The notes under the pieces were generated by a model. It had not been told where the DNA came from, made no database searches, and worked only from the letters and a program-made list of their open reading frames with translations. This document shows, piece by piece, positions 27,425-35,585 of a stretch of 64,000 bases of DNA; the stretch's first letter is position 1; each line of letters starts with the position of its first letter. The stretch spans positions 1 through 64,000 of the forward strand of contig NZ_JALJRW010000008.1 of NCBI RefSeq assembly GCF_024519465.1, in the 5' to 3' direction. Position numbers and translations under genes: made by a program. This stretch comes from Stenotrophomonas sp. Ste86 (lineage in GTDB: Bacteria; Pseudomonadota; Gammaproteobacteria; Xanthomonadales; Xanthomonadaceae).

Positions 27425-29053
27425 TCACCCGAACGTACCGCGCTGGATGAAAGGCGCCTGCCGGTACAGCTCGCGCTCGCCCCCGCGTGGATCGTCGGCC
27501 TGGCGCGGGGTCCGGTCGAACAGCATCGTCTCGCGGCGATCAAGCGAGTACCTGTCCCACCGTGGCAGTCCCGCATGGTGGGGATCGCCATGCCGCGCGA
27601 ACGCGATCAACGCCTCGCTCATCAATGCGGCCACCTGCCGGGCGTCATCACCATCGCCCGTGCGCGAACCCGGTCGGTCGGTGGTGTCCAATACCAGCGG
27701 AATGTCCAGCGTGTGGAAGGCACCGAACCGCCCCCCGTCCAGTGGTGAGCCCCAATCCAGCTGGTAGGCCCAGGTCGGTGCGCCTTGGCGTGCACGCGCC
27801 TCCAGTTCTTCCACCGCACCGCGCCACGAGCGCCCGGCGGTGGTCGCCGCGAAGAACACGTCCGAGGGCGTGTAGTGCGGATACAGGCGCCGGTACTCGG
27901 CGATCACGGTCGAAGGCAGTAGGTCGGTGTACTGCTCCTTCTCCAGCTTGGCCGGCAAGGTCTCCCAGGTAAGGGAGAAGTTGGCCGGGTCGTTGCCGAG
28001 GAAGGCGCGGGTTTCATCGTGGGTGTTGCCGATCACCATCGGGATGCCGGCCGACTGCGCGGCCGCCTCCGGCCAGAACGGATGTACCGGCAACACTGCG
28101 CCATCCAGCACCGGGCCGAAGTACAGGCCCGTGTCCTCCACCCGCGAGGGATCGCGGGCCCGCGTGGCTGCCAGCAGCGCCTCGGTGGACAACGCGCGCA
28201 ACGCGGCCACGTCGGCCGCACCCACCGCCTGCATCGCAATCCGCGCGCGTTGGCTGGCTGCACGCGGACCAGCGGCGGTCACCTGCTGGCCGCTCATGGT
28301 CCACGCGCGCCGGAACAACCCACGCCCGGCGGGCATCGCCATCAGCGTGGCGATCTTCGCACCGCCCCCGGACTGGCCGAACACGGTGATGTTGCCGGCA
28401 TCGCCGCCGAATTCGTGCGCGTGCTGGCGTACCCACTGCAGCGCCTGCACCAGGTCGAGCTGGCCGACGTTGCCCGAGCCGGCCAGGGCCGGGTCGCCGA
28501 AGGCGCCCAGGTACAGATAGCCGAACACGTTGAGCCGGTGGTTGACCGTCACCACCACCACATCGCCGCGCCGGCACAACGCGCCGCCGTCGTACAGCGG
28601 ATCGCTGCCCGAGCCGTTGTTGTAGGCACCGCCGTGGATGTAGAACAGGATCGGGCGCTTGCCGCCATCGCGCAGCGCCGGCGTCCACACGTTGAGGTAC
28701 AGGCAGTCTTCGCTGCCCGGACCCTCGCTGCTGCCCTGCGGCGCGGCAGGACCGTACGCACTGGCATCGCGCACGCCGCGCCACGGCAGTTCCTGCAGCG
28801 CCGGCAGGAAGCGCCGGCTGCGCGTATCGGCACCGTAGGCAACGCCGCGGAACACGTTTACCCCCTGCTCGATCTGGCCGCGCAGGCGTCCGCTGCGCAC
28901 CGTCGCCAGCGGCGCGGCATCGCGGCGTGGGCCGGGGGCTGCCGCCGCGGCCGCCGACAGCAGCGGCAGGCTGCCCGCAGCGAGCATCACCGCATAGCGC
29001 GCGCTGTCGCGCAGGAAGCGGCGGCGTTGCAGATCGGCGGGCGAATCGCTCAT
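27425..29053 (-). CDS. Secreted type-B carboxylesterase
   Basis: This 542-residue protein is a carboxylesterase of the type-B (cholinesterase-like) alpha/beta-hydrolase family. A twin-arginine signal is visible (RRRFLRDSARYAVMLAAGSL). The oxyanion hole is in LFYIHGGAYNNGSG. The nucleophile elbow is FGQSGGG, with Gln in place of the usual Glu of GESAG. EDCLYLNVWTP is the family signature, and the acid and His should lie near GNTHDETRAFLG and GAFHTLDIPLVL. It shares an ATGA overlap with the upstream acetylesterase-like gene, so both form one leftward operon starting beside a LacI-type operator. Removal of acetyl or feruloyl groups from plant polymer is inferred from context. Confidence 0.88.
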   Translation of the reverse strand: MSDSPADLQRRRFLRDSARYAVMLAAGSLPLLSAAAAAAPGPRRDAAPLATVRSGRLRGQIEQGVNVFRGVAYGADTRSRRFLPALQELPWRGVRDASAYGPAAPQGSSEGPGSEDCLYLNVWTPALRDGGKRPILFYIHGGAYNNGSGSDPLYDGGALCRRGDVVVVTVNHRLNVFGYLYLGAFGDPALAGSGNVGQLDLVQALQWVRQHAHEFGGDAGNITVFGQSGGGAKIATLMAMPAGRGLFRRAWTMSGQQVTAAGPRAASQRARIAMQAVGAADVAALRALSTEALLAATRARDPSRVEDTGLYFGPVLDGAVLPVHPFWPEAAAQSAGIPMVIGNTHDETRAFLGNDPANFSLTWETLPAKLEKEQYTDLLPSTVIAEYRRLYPHYTPSDVFFAATTAGRSWRGAVEELEARARQGAPTWAYQLDWGSPLDGGRFGAFHTLDIPLVLDTTDRPGSRTGDGDDARQVAALMSEALIAFARHGDPHHAGLPRWDRYSLDRRETMLFDRTPRQADDPRGGERELYRQAPFIQRGTFG

Positions 29054-30051
29054 CGGCGTGCCTCCGCGGCCTGCGTGCCTTGCGCCTGCATCCACTGCAG
29101 GGCCAGCGTGGGCCACTGCGCGGTGGTGAGCCCGGGGCGGATGCGCACGCCGAAGCCGTGCCCGCCCTGCGGGAACAGGTGCATTTCGCTGGCGACGCCG
29201 GCCCGGGTAAGCGCCTGGTAGTAGACCAGGCTGTTGTGCACCGCCACCACCTTGTCGTCCTGCGCGTGCACCAGGAAGGTCGGCGGCATGTCCGCGCGCA
29301 CGTGGTCCTGCATCGAGAACTGCGCCACCCGCGCCGCATCGGGATGCTCGCCGAGCAGGCGAACGCGCGAGCCCGTGTGCGCGTGTGCCCCCATGTCGAT
29401 CACCGGGTACAGCAGCAGCGCCACGTCCGGCCGCGCGCTCTGGCGGTCGATTGCATCGCGCGCCGGGTACACCGGCAGATCGAAGCCGGCGCTCAGCCGC
29501 GCCGCGACGTGGCCACCGGCGGAGAAGCCGATCACCCCGATGCGGCCCGGATCGAGCTGCCAGCGTTTCGCGCCGTCTCGAATCAGGCGCAGCGCGCGCT
29601 GTGCGTCGGCCAACGCGGCCTGGCGATCGCTGCGCCCGGCTGGCAGCCGGTAGCGCAGCACGAACAGGGTCACCCCGCCGTGCTCGACGAAGGCCGGCAC
29701 CAGTGCGGTGCCTTCCTTGTCCAGCACGATGCGCTGGTAGCCGCCGCCGGGAATCACCAGCAGGGCGCTGCCGTTGGGCTGCCTGGGACGGTAGGCGACC
29801 AGATACGGGGCATCCACATCGTCGATGTAACGGTCCGGCACTGCCGGGTCGTCGCTGCGCTCGATGACATGCGGGGTGCGCGGCGCGCCGGTTTCGCCCG
29901 GCACCTGCCCGGCCGGCCACAGCGCGATGCGGTCCGGACTGCCCGGGGCGGGCTCGCTCGCCGGTACGCTGCGCTCGGCGGCGTGCAGCATCGAAGAGGA
30001 GCTGGCCAGCAGCAGCCAGGCCAGCAATGGCAACAGAACAGCGCGGGGCAT
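29050..30051 (-). CDS. Secreted alpha/beta-hydrolase, acetylesterase-like
   Basis: This 333-residue protein has a signal peptide (LLPLLAWLLLASSSSMLHAA) and a BD-FAE/acetyl-xylan-esterase-like alpha/beta-hydrolase fold. The oxyanion loop is LLVIPGGGYQRI and the nucleophile elbow IGVIGFSAGGHVAARL. The acid is in HAQDDKVVAVHNS and the His in FPQGGHGFGVR. Its stop overlaps the start of the carboxylesterase (ATGA). It is divergent from the hydratase-TRAP operon, and the shared spacer holds a LacI-type operator. The substrate is unknown; deacetylation of pectin or xylan fragments fits the neighbourhood. Confidence 0.88.
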   Translation of the reverse strand: MPRAVLLPLLAWLLLASSSSMLHAAERSVPASEPAPGSPDRIALWPAGQVPGETGAPRTPHVIERSDDPAVPDRYIDDVDAPYLVAYRPRQPNGSALLVIPGGGYQRIVLDKEGTALVPAFVEHGGVTLFVLRYRLPAGRSDRQAALADAQRALRLIRDGAKRWQLDPGRIGVIGFSAGGHVAARLSAGFDLPVYPARDAIDRQSARPDVALLLYPVIDMGAHAHTGSRVRLLGEHPDAARVAQFSMQDHVRADMPPTFLVHAQDDKVVAVHNSLVYYQALTRAGVASEMHLFPQGGHGFGVRIRPGLTTAQWPTLALQWMQAQGTQAAEARR

Positions 30052-30121
30052 CGGCAGGTGTCCTTGTGGGCGGATGGAACGGTCATCGTGCCCCAGCCGC
30101 AGCCTTCTGACGCGCTGCACA

Positions 30122-30150
30122 TTGCCAATGACACCGGTTTACCATATACA
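30122..30150 (+). promoter_or_regulatory. Sigma-70 promoter with embedded LacI-type operator (hydratase-TRAP operon)
   Basis: TTGCCA (30122-30127), a 17-bp spacer and TATACA (30145-30150) form a good sigma-70 promoter reading right. The spacer holds TGACACCGGTTTAC (30129-30142), one of four TGACACCG(G/C)T sites, so a bound repressor would block RNA polymerase. The divergent esterase operon starts 71 bp to the left and could share the operator. Confidence 0.75.
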
Positions 30151-30201
30151 GCTCATCCAGGCGCTGTCGATGGGCAGTGCACCATTCACCGGGAGACCCG
30201 C

Positions 30202-31023
30202 TTGAGCAACGATCACGGCACACACGACCTGCCAGACCAGGGGTTGGGCGAGATCGCCCACGCCTTCGTCGGCGCCCGCCAAGAGGGCCGCGCGCTGCCC
30301 GAATTCCCCGGTGAGATCCCGCCGGACCTGGTGACCGCCTATCGCGTCCAGGACCAGGCGATCGGACTGTGGGACGACCAGGTGGTCGGGTGGAAGGTCG
30401 GTTATATCGCTGCCGAGCGTCGCGACAGCTCCGGGGATGACCGCCTGCTGGGCCCGATTTTCGCACGCCGGCTCTGGAATGCTACCGGTGGAACAGTGGA
30501 CATTCCGGTGTTCGTCGGCGGCTTCGGTGCGGTCGAGGCGGAGTTCGTGATCCAGCTGCTGGAAGACGCGCCGGCCGACAAGCTGCACTGGACCGCCGAG
30601 GAAGCCGAGGCGCTGCCGGCCAAGCTGTTCTACGGCGTGGAAGTGGCCAGCAGCCCGCTGGCCACCATCAACAAGCTCGGCCCGCGCGTGGTGGTGTCCG
30701 ATTTCGGCAATAACAACGGTCTGGTGCTCGGCGCGGAAATCCCCGACTGGACCGCCCTGGACGACGCCGACCTGCGGGCGGAAACCCGCATCGAAGGCGA
30801 GGTGGTCGGCACCGGCGGCGCCACCCTGCTGCCGGGTGGACTGCGTACCGCCTATGCGTTCGCGCTGGCCCGTTCGGCGCAGCGCGGGCGGCCGCTCAAG
30901 GCCGGCGACCTGATCGCCAGCGGCAACGCCACCGGCATCCACGATATCGCCGTAGGCCAACAGGCACTGATCCGTTTCGCCGGCTACGGCGACATTACCT
31001 GCAGGGCCATCGCTGCCGGGTAA
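30202..31023 (+). CDS. 2-keto-4-pentenoate hydratase-like (FAH superfamily) enzyme
   Basis: This 273-residue cytosolic protein resembles MhpD-type hydratases and decarboxylases of the FAH superfamily, which act on 2-oxo acids using a divalent metal. AYRVQDQAIGLWDDQVVGWKVG is the family N-terminal signature. The metal/active-site region includes GAVEAEFVIQL and YGVEVASSP. Start: no ATG is in frame near the 5' end, but TTG 30202 has GGGAG 6 nt upstream, so a TTG start is called. It leads the operon with dctPQM, GH43 and lacI. A role in processing a deoxy-keto-uronate-like intermediate is inferred only. Confidence 0.8.
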   Translation: MSNDHGTHDLPDQGLGEIAHAFVGARQEGRALPEFPGEIPPDLVTAYRVQDQAIGLWDDQVVGWKVGYIAAERRDSSGDDRLLGPIFARRLWNATGGTVDIPVFVGGFGAVEAEFVIQLLEDAPADKLHWTAEEAEALPAKLFYGVEVASSPLATINKLGPRVVVSDFGNNNGLVLGAEIPDWTALDDADLRAETRIEGEVVGTGGATLLPGGLRTAYAFALARSAQRGRPLKAGDLIASGNATGIHDIAVGQQALIRFAGYGDITCRAIAAG

Positions 31024-31060
31024 CCGTGCAGCCATGGACAGTCCGCTTGGGAGGGCGCAG

Positions 31061-32065
31061 ATGTTCACTCGCAGAAATTTCCTTGCCACCAGTCTGGGCG
31101 CGCTGAGCGTGCCCGTGCTGTCCGGTTGTTCGCGTCCCGGTGGCACCGAGGTCGCCGGCGCACGCCTGCTGACCGCCACCGACGTGCACGTGGCCGACTA
31201 CCCCACCGTGACCGCGGTGAAGTGGATCGGCCAGCAGCTCGAGCAGAAGACCGGCGGCCGCCTCAAGCTGCGCCAGTACCACTCCGGCCAGCTTGGTCGC
31301 GAGTCCGAGGCGATCGACATGGCGCGCTTCGGCGCCATCGACATCACCCGGGTCTATTCCGGCGCGCTCAACAACGCGTTCCCGATGACCCAGGCGCTGT
31401 GCCTGCCCTACGTGTTCGAGTCGGTGGCGCACATGCGCCGCGCCCTCGATGGCGGCATTGCCGATGCGGTGCTGCGCGGTTTTGAAACCCGCGACCTGGT
31501 CGGCCTGGCCATCTACGATTCCGGCGCGCGCTGCTTCTACAACACCAAGCACCCGATCGTCGAACCCAAGGACCTGCACGGGCTGAAGTTGCGCGTGGCG
31601 TCCTCGGACATCTTCATCCAGCTGATGCGCCTGCTCGGTGCCAATCCAACCCCGATGTCGCTGGGCGACACGTTCTCGGGCATGGAGACGCACATGATCG
31701 ACGGTGCGGAAAACAACATGCGCAGCTTCCACTCCAGCCGTCACTTCGAGGCCGCGCATTACTGGTCGCAGAGCGATCACTCCTATGCACCGGACGTGCT
31801 GCTGATGTCGCGCGACAGCCTCGAACAGCTCAGCCCGGCCGACCGCCAGCTGCTGCTGCAGACCGCGCGCGAATCGGTGGACGTGATGCGCCAGCAGTGG
31901 GATGCCTCGGAAAACGCCGCGCGCCAGGCCGTGGCCGACGCCGGCATCCAGTTCAACGCGGTCGACATGCCCGCTTTCCGCAAGGCCGCCGATCCGCTGT
32001 TGCAGCAGTACCTGCAGCAGCCGGAGATCGCCGCGCTCACCCGTCGCATCCGCGACTTCGCCTGA
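31061..32065 (+). CDS. dctP: TRAP transporter solute-binding protein (DctP family)
   Basis: This 334-residue protein captures the substrate outside the inner membrane for the DctQM permease. The N terminus has a twin-arginine-like RRNFLATSLG and a lipobox (LSGC), so it is probably a lipoprotein. The mature part is DctP-like: GGRLKLRQYHSGQLG, LPYVFESVAHMRRAL, and the carboxylate-binding Arg region LHGLKLRVASSDIF. ATG 31061 is chosen because GGGAGGG lies 6 nt upstream. TRAP substrates usually carry a carboxylate, which fits uronates. It is second in the operon. Confidence 0.92.
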   Translation: MFTRRNFLATSLGALSVPVLSGCSRPGGTEVAGARLLTATDVHVADYPTVTAVKWIGQQLEQKTGGRLKLRQYHSGQLGRESEAIDMARFGAIDITRVYSGALNNAFPMTQALCLPYVFESVAHMRRALDGGIADAVLRGFETRDLVGLAIYDSGARCFYNTKHPIVEPKDLHGLKLRVASSDIFIQLMRLLGANPTPMSLGDTFSGMETHMIDGAENNMRSFHSSRHFEAAHYWSQSDHSYAPDVLLMSRDSLEQLSPADRQLLLQTARESVDVMRQQWDASENAARQAVADAGIQFNAVDMPAFRKAADPLLQQYLQQPEIAALTRRIRDFA

Positions 32066-32076
32066 GGCCCGCCGCG

Positions 32077-32610
32077 ATGTCCGACATGAGTTCAGAAACC
32101 ACCGCCGTCACCGTCAGCGCGCCGCAACGCGTGCTCAATGCCCTCGCCGACGGCGCGATCCACATTGCCGTCCTGGCCCTGCTCGGGCTGGTGCTGGTGC
32201 AGGGCTGGCAGGTGTTTGCCCGCTACGTCATCAACGATTCGCCCAGCTGGACCGAGCCGGTCACGCTGCTGTTGCTGGCCACCGCGATGAGCCTGGGCGC
32301 GGCCACCGGCGTGCATACGCGCCGCCACTTCGGCTTCTTCCTGCTGGCCGCGAACATGGGCCCGGGCCTGCGCCGCGCGGTGGATGTGTTCGCCGCGCTG
32401 GTGGTGGCCGTGCTCGGCGTGGTCATCGCCTGGTGGGCGGCGGTGCTGCTGCTGGACGGGCTGGACATCAAGGCCGCCGGCGCCAGCCTGCCGCAGAGCA
32501 TCAACTACCTGCCGCTGTGCATCGGCGGCGCATTGATGGCGATCTTCGCGGTGAACCAGATGGTGCAGGCGGTACAGCCGGCCGACGTTGTTGCAGAAGG
32601 AGACCGTTGA
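32077..32610 (+). CDS. dctQ: TRAP transporter small permease subunit (DctQ)
   Basis: DctQ is the small four-helix inner-membrane subunit that pairs with DctM. This 177-residue protein has four hydrophobic segments and the family motif FARYVINDSPSWTEPVTLLLL. It starts 11 bp after dctP and ends 3 bp before dctM, a tight operon. Confidence 0.93.
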   Translation: MSDMSSETTAVTVSAPQRVLNALADGAIHIAVLALLGLVLVQGWQVFARYVINDSPSWTEPVTLLLLATAMSLGAATGVHTRRHFGFFLLAANMGPGLRRAVDVFAALVVAVLGVVIAWWAAVLLLDGLDIKAAGASLPQSINYLPLCIGGALMAIFAVNQMVQAVQPADVVAEGDR

Positions 32611-32613
32611 GTC

Positions 32614-33897
32614 ATGGGTATCACGATCCTGTTCACTGTTTTCGCGGTACTCCTGCTGCTTGGCGTGCCGGTCGCCTTTGCCCTGGCCGCGGCCGCCCTG
32701 GCCACGCTGTGGTACCTGGACCTGCCCACGCTGGTGCTGGTCCAGCAGATTTCCGCCGGCACCGGGTCGGCGTCGCTGATCGCCATTCCACTGTTTATCT
32801 TCGCCGGCGAAATCATGATGCGCGGCGGCATCTCCGAACGCCTGATCTCGCTGGCGTCCTCGCTGGTGGGACGCATGCGCGGCGGCCTGGGCCAGGTCTC
32901 GATCCTGTCCTCGCTGTTCTTCGGCGGTGTGTCCGGCTCGGCCATCGCCGATGTATCGGCGGTGGGCGGCACGATGATTCCGCAGATGGTCAAGCGCGGC
33001 TACGACCGTGATTTCGCGGTCAATGTCAGCATCACCGCTGCGCTGGTCGCGCTGCTGGTGCCGCCGTCGCACAACCTGATCCTGTTCTCGGCTGCGGCCG
33101 GTGGCGGGTTGTCGATCGCCGATCTGTTCGCTGCCGGTATCGTGCCGGCGCTGTTGATGACGGTGGCGCTGATGGTCACCGGTTACGTGGTCGCGCGCCG
33201 TCGCGGCTACGGCGTGGAAGTGTTCCCGGGCTGGCGCGCGGTGCTGTTGCGCATGGTTTCAGCCCTGCCCGGCCTGGGCCTGGTCGCGCTGATCTTCATC
33301 GGTATCCGCGCGGGCATTTTCACCGCCGTGGAAAGCGCCGCCATTGCCGTGGTCTACGCACTGCTGGTCACCACCGTGCTGTACCGCCAACTCAACTGGC
33401 GCGAGTTCCTGGGCACGGTCACCCATGCCGCACGCAGCACCGGGGTGATCCTGTTCGTGATCGCCACCGCGGCGGTGTTCGGCTGGCTGCTGGCCTACCT
33501 GGAGGTGCCCGCAGCGGCGGTGGACTTCCTGCAGTCCTTCGCGCACAGCAAGTTCATGGTGCTGCTGATGATCGTGGTGATGCTGCTGTTGCTGGGCACC
33601 TTCATGGACCTGGCGCCGATGATCCTGATCTGCACGCCGATCTTCCTGCCGGTGGCCAAGGCGTACGGCATTGATCCGATCCACTTCGGCCTGGTGCTGG
33701 TGCTGACCGGTGGCCTGGGGCTGGTGACCCCGCCGGTGGGCTCGGTGCTGTTCATCGGCACGGCGATCGGCAAGATCAGCGTCGGCGAGAGCATGCGCTC
33801 GATCTGGCCGTTCTGGTTCGCCGCGCTGGGGGTGCTGGTGATCGTCACCTTCTTCCCCGAACTGTCGCTGTGGCTGCCGGCGCTGTTGCGCGCCTGA
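32614..33897 (+). CDS. dctM: TRAP transporter large permease subunit (DctM)
   Basis: DctM is the sodium-coupled transport subunit. The 427-residue protein is very hydrophobic, with about 12 helices and the family stretches IPLFIFAGEIMMRGGISERL, LFFGGVSGSAIADVSAVGG and GLVLVLTGGLGLVTPPVGS. It follows dctQ by 3 bp. Together with dctP the genes form a complete TRAP system inside the uronate regulon. Confidence 0.95.
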   Translation: MGITILFTVFAVLLLLGVPVAFALAAAALATLWYLDLPTLVLVQQISAGTGSASLIAIPLFIFAGEIMMRGGISERLISLASSLVGRMRGGLGQVSILSSLFFGGVSGSAIADVSAVGGTMIPQMVKRGYDRDFAVNVSITAALVALLVPPSHNLILFSAAAGGGLSIADLFAAGIVPALLMTVALMVTGYVVARRRGYGVEVFPGWRAVLLRMVSALPGLGLVALIFIGIRAGIFTAVESAAIAVVYALLVTTVLYRQLNWREFLGTVTHAARSTGVILFVIATAAVFGWLLAYLEVPAAAVDFLQSFAHSKFMVLLMIVVMLLLLGTFMDLAPMILICTPIFLPVAKAYGIDPIHFGLVLVLTGGLGLVTPPVGSVLFIGTAIGKISVGESMRSIWPFWFAALGVLVIVTFFPELSLWLPALLRA

Positions 33898-33961
33898 GCC
33901 AGGACCTCGCCGGGACGCGGCACGTACGTGCGTGTCCCCACGCTGCAACGCGGAGATGTCA

Positions 33962-35542
33962 ATGCACCTGAGCAAGATCCTGGCCGGCCTCGCCGCCGGC
34001 CTGCTGCTGGCCACGACGGCACACGCCGCCCCGCCGCCGGCCACGCCGTGGAAGCGCGGCATCGAGAAGCAACGGCAGGCCGACCTCGGCGACGGCACCT
34101 TCCTCAACCCGGTGTTCGCCGGCGACCGCCCCGACCCGTCGGTCCTCAAGGATGGCGAGGACTACTACCTCACCCTGTCCTCGTTCGACGCCTACCCGGG
34201 GCTGCCGATCTGGCACTCGCGTGACCTGGTCAACTGGCAGCCGCTGGGCCATGCAATCACGAAGAATGTCGGGGCGATCTGGGCGCCGGACATCGTCAAG
34301 CACCAGGGCCGCTACTTCATCTACTTCCCCGCGCGCACCGCCGAGGCGCGCAGCAACTTCGTGGTGTGGGCCGACAGCATCCAGGGCCCGTGGAGCGAGC
34401 CGATCGACATCGGGCTGGGCGGGTATATCGATCCTGGTCACGCGGTGGGCGAAGACGGCAAGCGCTACCTCTTCCTCAGCGGCGGCGCTTACGTGCAGTT
34501 GGCTGATGACGGCCTGAGCGTGGTCGGCACCCCCAAGCATGTCTACGACGGCTGGAAATACCCGCAAAGCTGGGACGTGGAGGCCTATGCGCAGGAAGGG
34601 CCGAAGATCAATGTCCGCGATGGCTGGTACTACATGACCACCGCCGTCGGCGGTACCGCCGGTCCGCCGACCGGGCACATGGTGATCACCGCGCGCTCGC
34701 GTTCGATCCACGGGCCGTGGCAGAACGCGCCCAACAACCCGATCGTGCGCACGCAGTCGGCGGCCGAACCGTGGTGGTCGCGCGGCCACGCCACGGTCAT
34801 CGAAGGCACCGACGGGCGCTGGTGGATGATGTACCACGGCTACGAGAACGGGTACTGGACCCTGGGCCGGCAGGCGTTGCTGGAACCGATCGAATGGACC
34901 GACGACGGCTGGTTCGTGGCCAGGGGCGGCGATCTGGGCCAACCGCTGCGCAAACCGTCGGGCACCTCGTTGGGCGCGCATGGCATGGCGTTGTCGGATG
35001 ATTTCAGGGGCCCGGCCCTTGGCGCGCAGTGGTCGTTCTTCAACCCGGCCCAGGACGAGTACCGGCGCCTGGACTTCAGCGGTGACGGCCTGCTGCTGCA
35101 GGGCAAGGGCCAGACCCCGCGCGATGCCTCCCCGCTGACCGCGATCGCCGGCGATCCGGCCTACCAGTTCGAGGTCGAGATGGAGATCGCCCCCGGTGCG
35201 GTGGGCGGCGCCCTGCTCTTCTACAGCGACCGCCTGTACGCCGGCGTGGGTAGCAACGGCGAGGCCCTCGTCATGCACCGCTACGGTGAGGAGCGCCCCA
35301 CCCGGCTGGCGCCCAGTGCCAAGGGCGGCAGGCTGTGGCTGCGGGTGACCAACAACCGCCACATCGTCACCCTTCACACCAGCAACGACGGCCAAACCTG
35401 GCACAAGTACCCGGTTCAGATGGAAGTCTCCGGCTACCATCACAATGTGGCCGGGAAGTTCCTCGCCCTGAAGCCGGCCCTGTATGCCGCCGGCGACGGC
35501 AAGGTGCGGTTCCGCCATTTCCGCTACCGGGCCCTGGATTGA
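33962..35542 (+). CDS. Secreted glycoside hydrolase family 43 protein
   Basis: This 526-residue protein has a signal peptide (KILAGLAAGLLLATTAHA) and a five-bladed GH43 propeller (about 40-340). NPVFAGDRPDPSVLKDGED has the base Asp, GAIWAPDIVKHQGRYFIYF is typical, and a central Asp in GYIDPGHAV and a Glu in EAYAQEGPKI are candidates for the other catalytic acids. A C-terminal beta-sandwich (about 355-526, starting SDDFRGPALGAQWSFF) is common in GH43 xylosidases and arabinofuranosidases. ATG 33962 has GGAG 6 nt upstream. It follows dctM in the operon. Removal of arabinose, xylose or galactose side chains is inferred. Confidence 0.9.
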   Translation: MHLSKILAGLAAGLLLATTAHAAPPPATPWKRGIEKQRQADLGDGTFLNPVFAGDRPDPSVLKDGEDYYLTLSSFDAYPGLPIWHSRDLVNWQPLGHAITKNVGAIWAPDIVKHQGRYFIYFPARTAEARSNFVVWADSIQGPWSEPIDIGLGGYIDPGHAVGEDGKRYLFLSGGAYVQLADDGLSVVGTPKHVYDGWKYPQSWDVEAYAQEGPKINVRDGWYYMTTAVGGTAGPPTGHMVITARSRSIHGPWQNAPNNPIVRTQSAAEPWWSRGHATVIEGTDGRWWMMYHGYENGYWTLGRQALLEPIEWTDDGWFVARGGDLGQPLRKPSGTSLGAHGMALSDDFRGPALGAQWSFFNPAQDEYRRLDFSGDGLLLQGKGQTPRDASPLTAIAGDPAYQFEVEMEIAPGAVGGALLFYSDRLYAGVGSNGEALVMHRYGEERPTRLAPSAKGGRLWLRVTNNRHIVTLHTSNDGQTWHKYPVQMEVSGYHHNVAGKFLALKPALYAAGDGKVRFRHFRYRALD

Positions 35543-35585
35543 ACGGCCCGCTAGAATCCCCTGACTCATCCCCGGTTTGAACGAC

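Noticed and set aside
28927-30201. N-terminal extension of the hydratase gene
   Set aside because: The open frame runs antisense through two well-supported esterase genes; similarity to hydratases begins only after TTG 30202.
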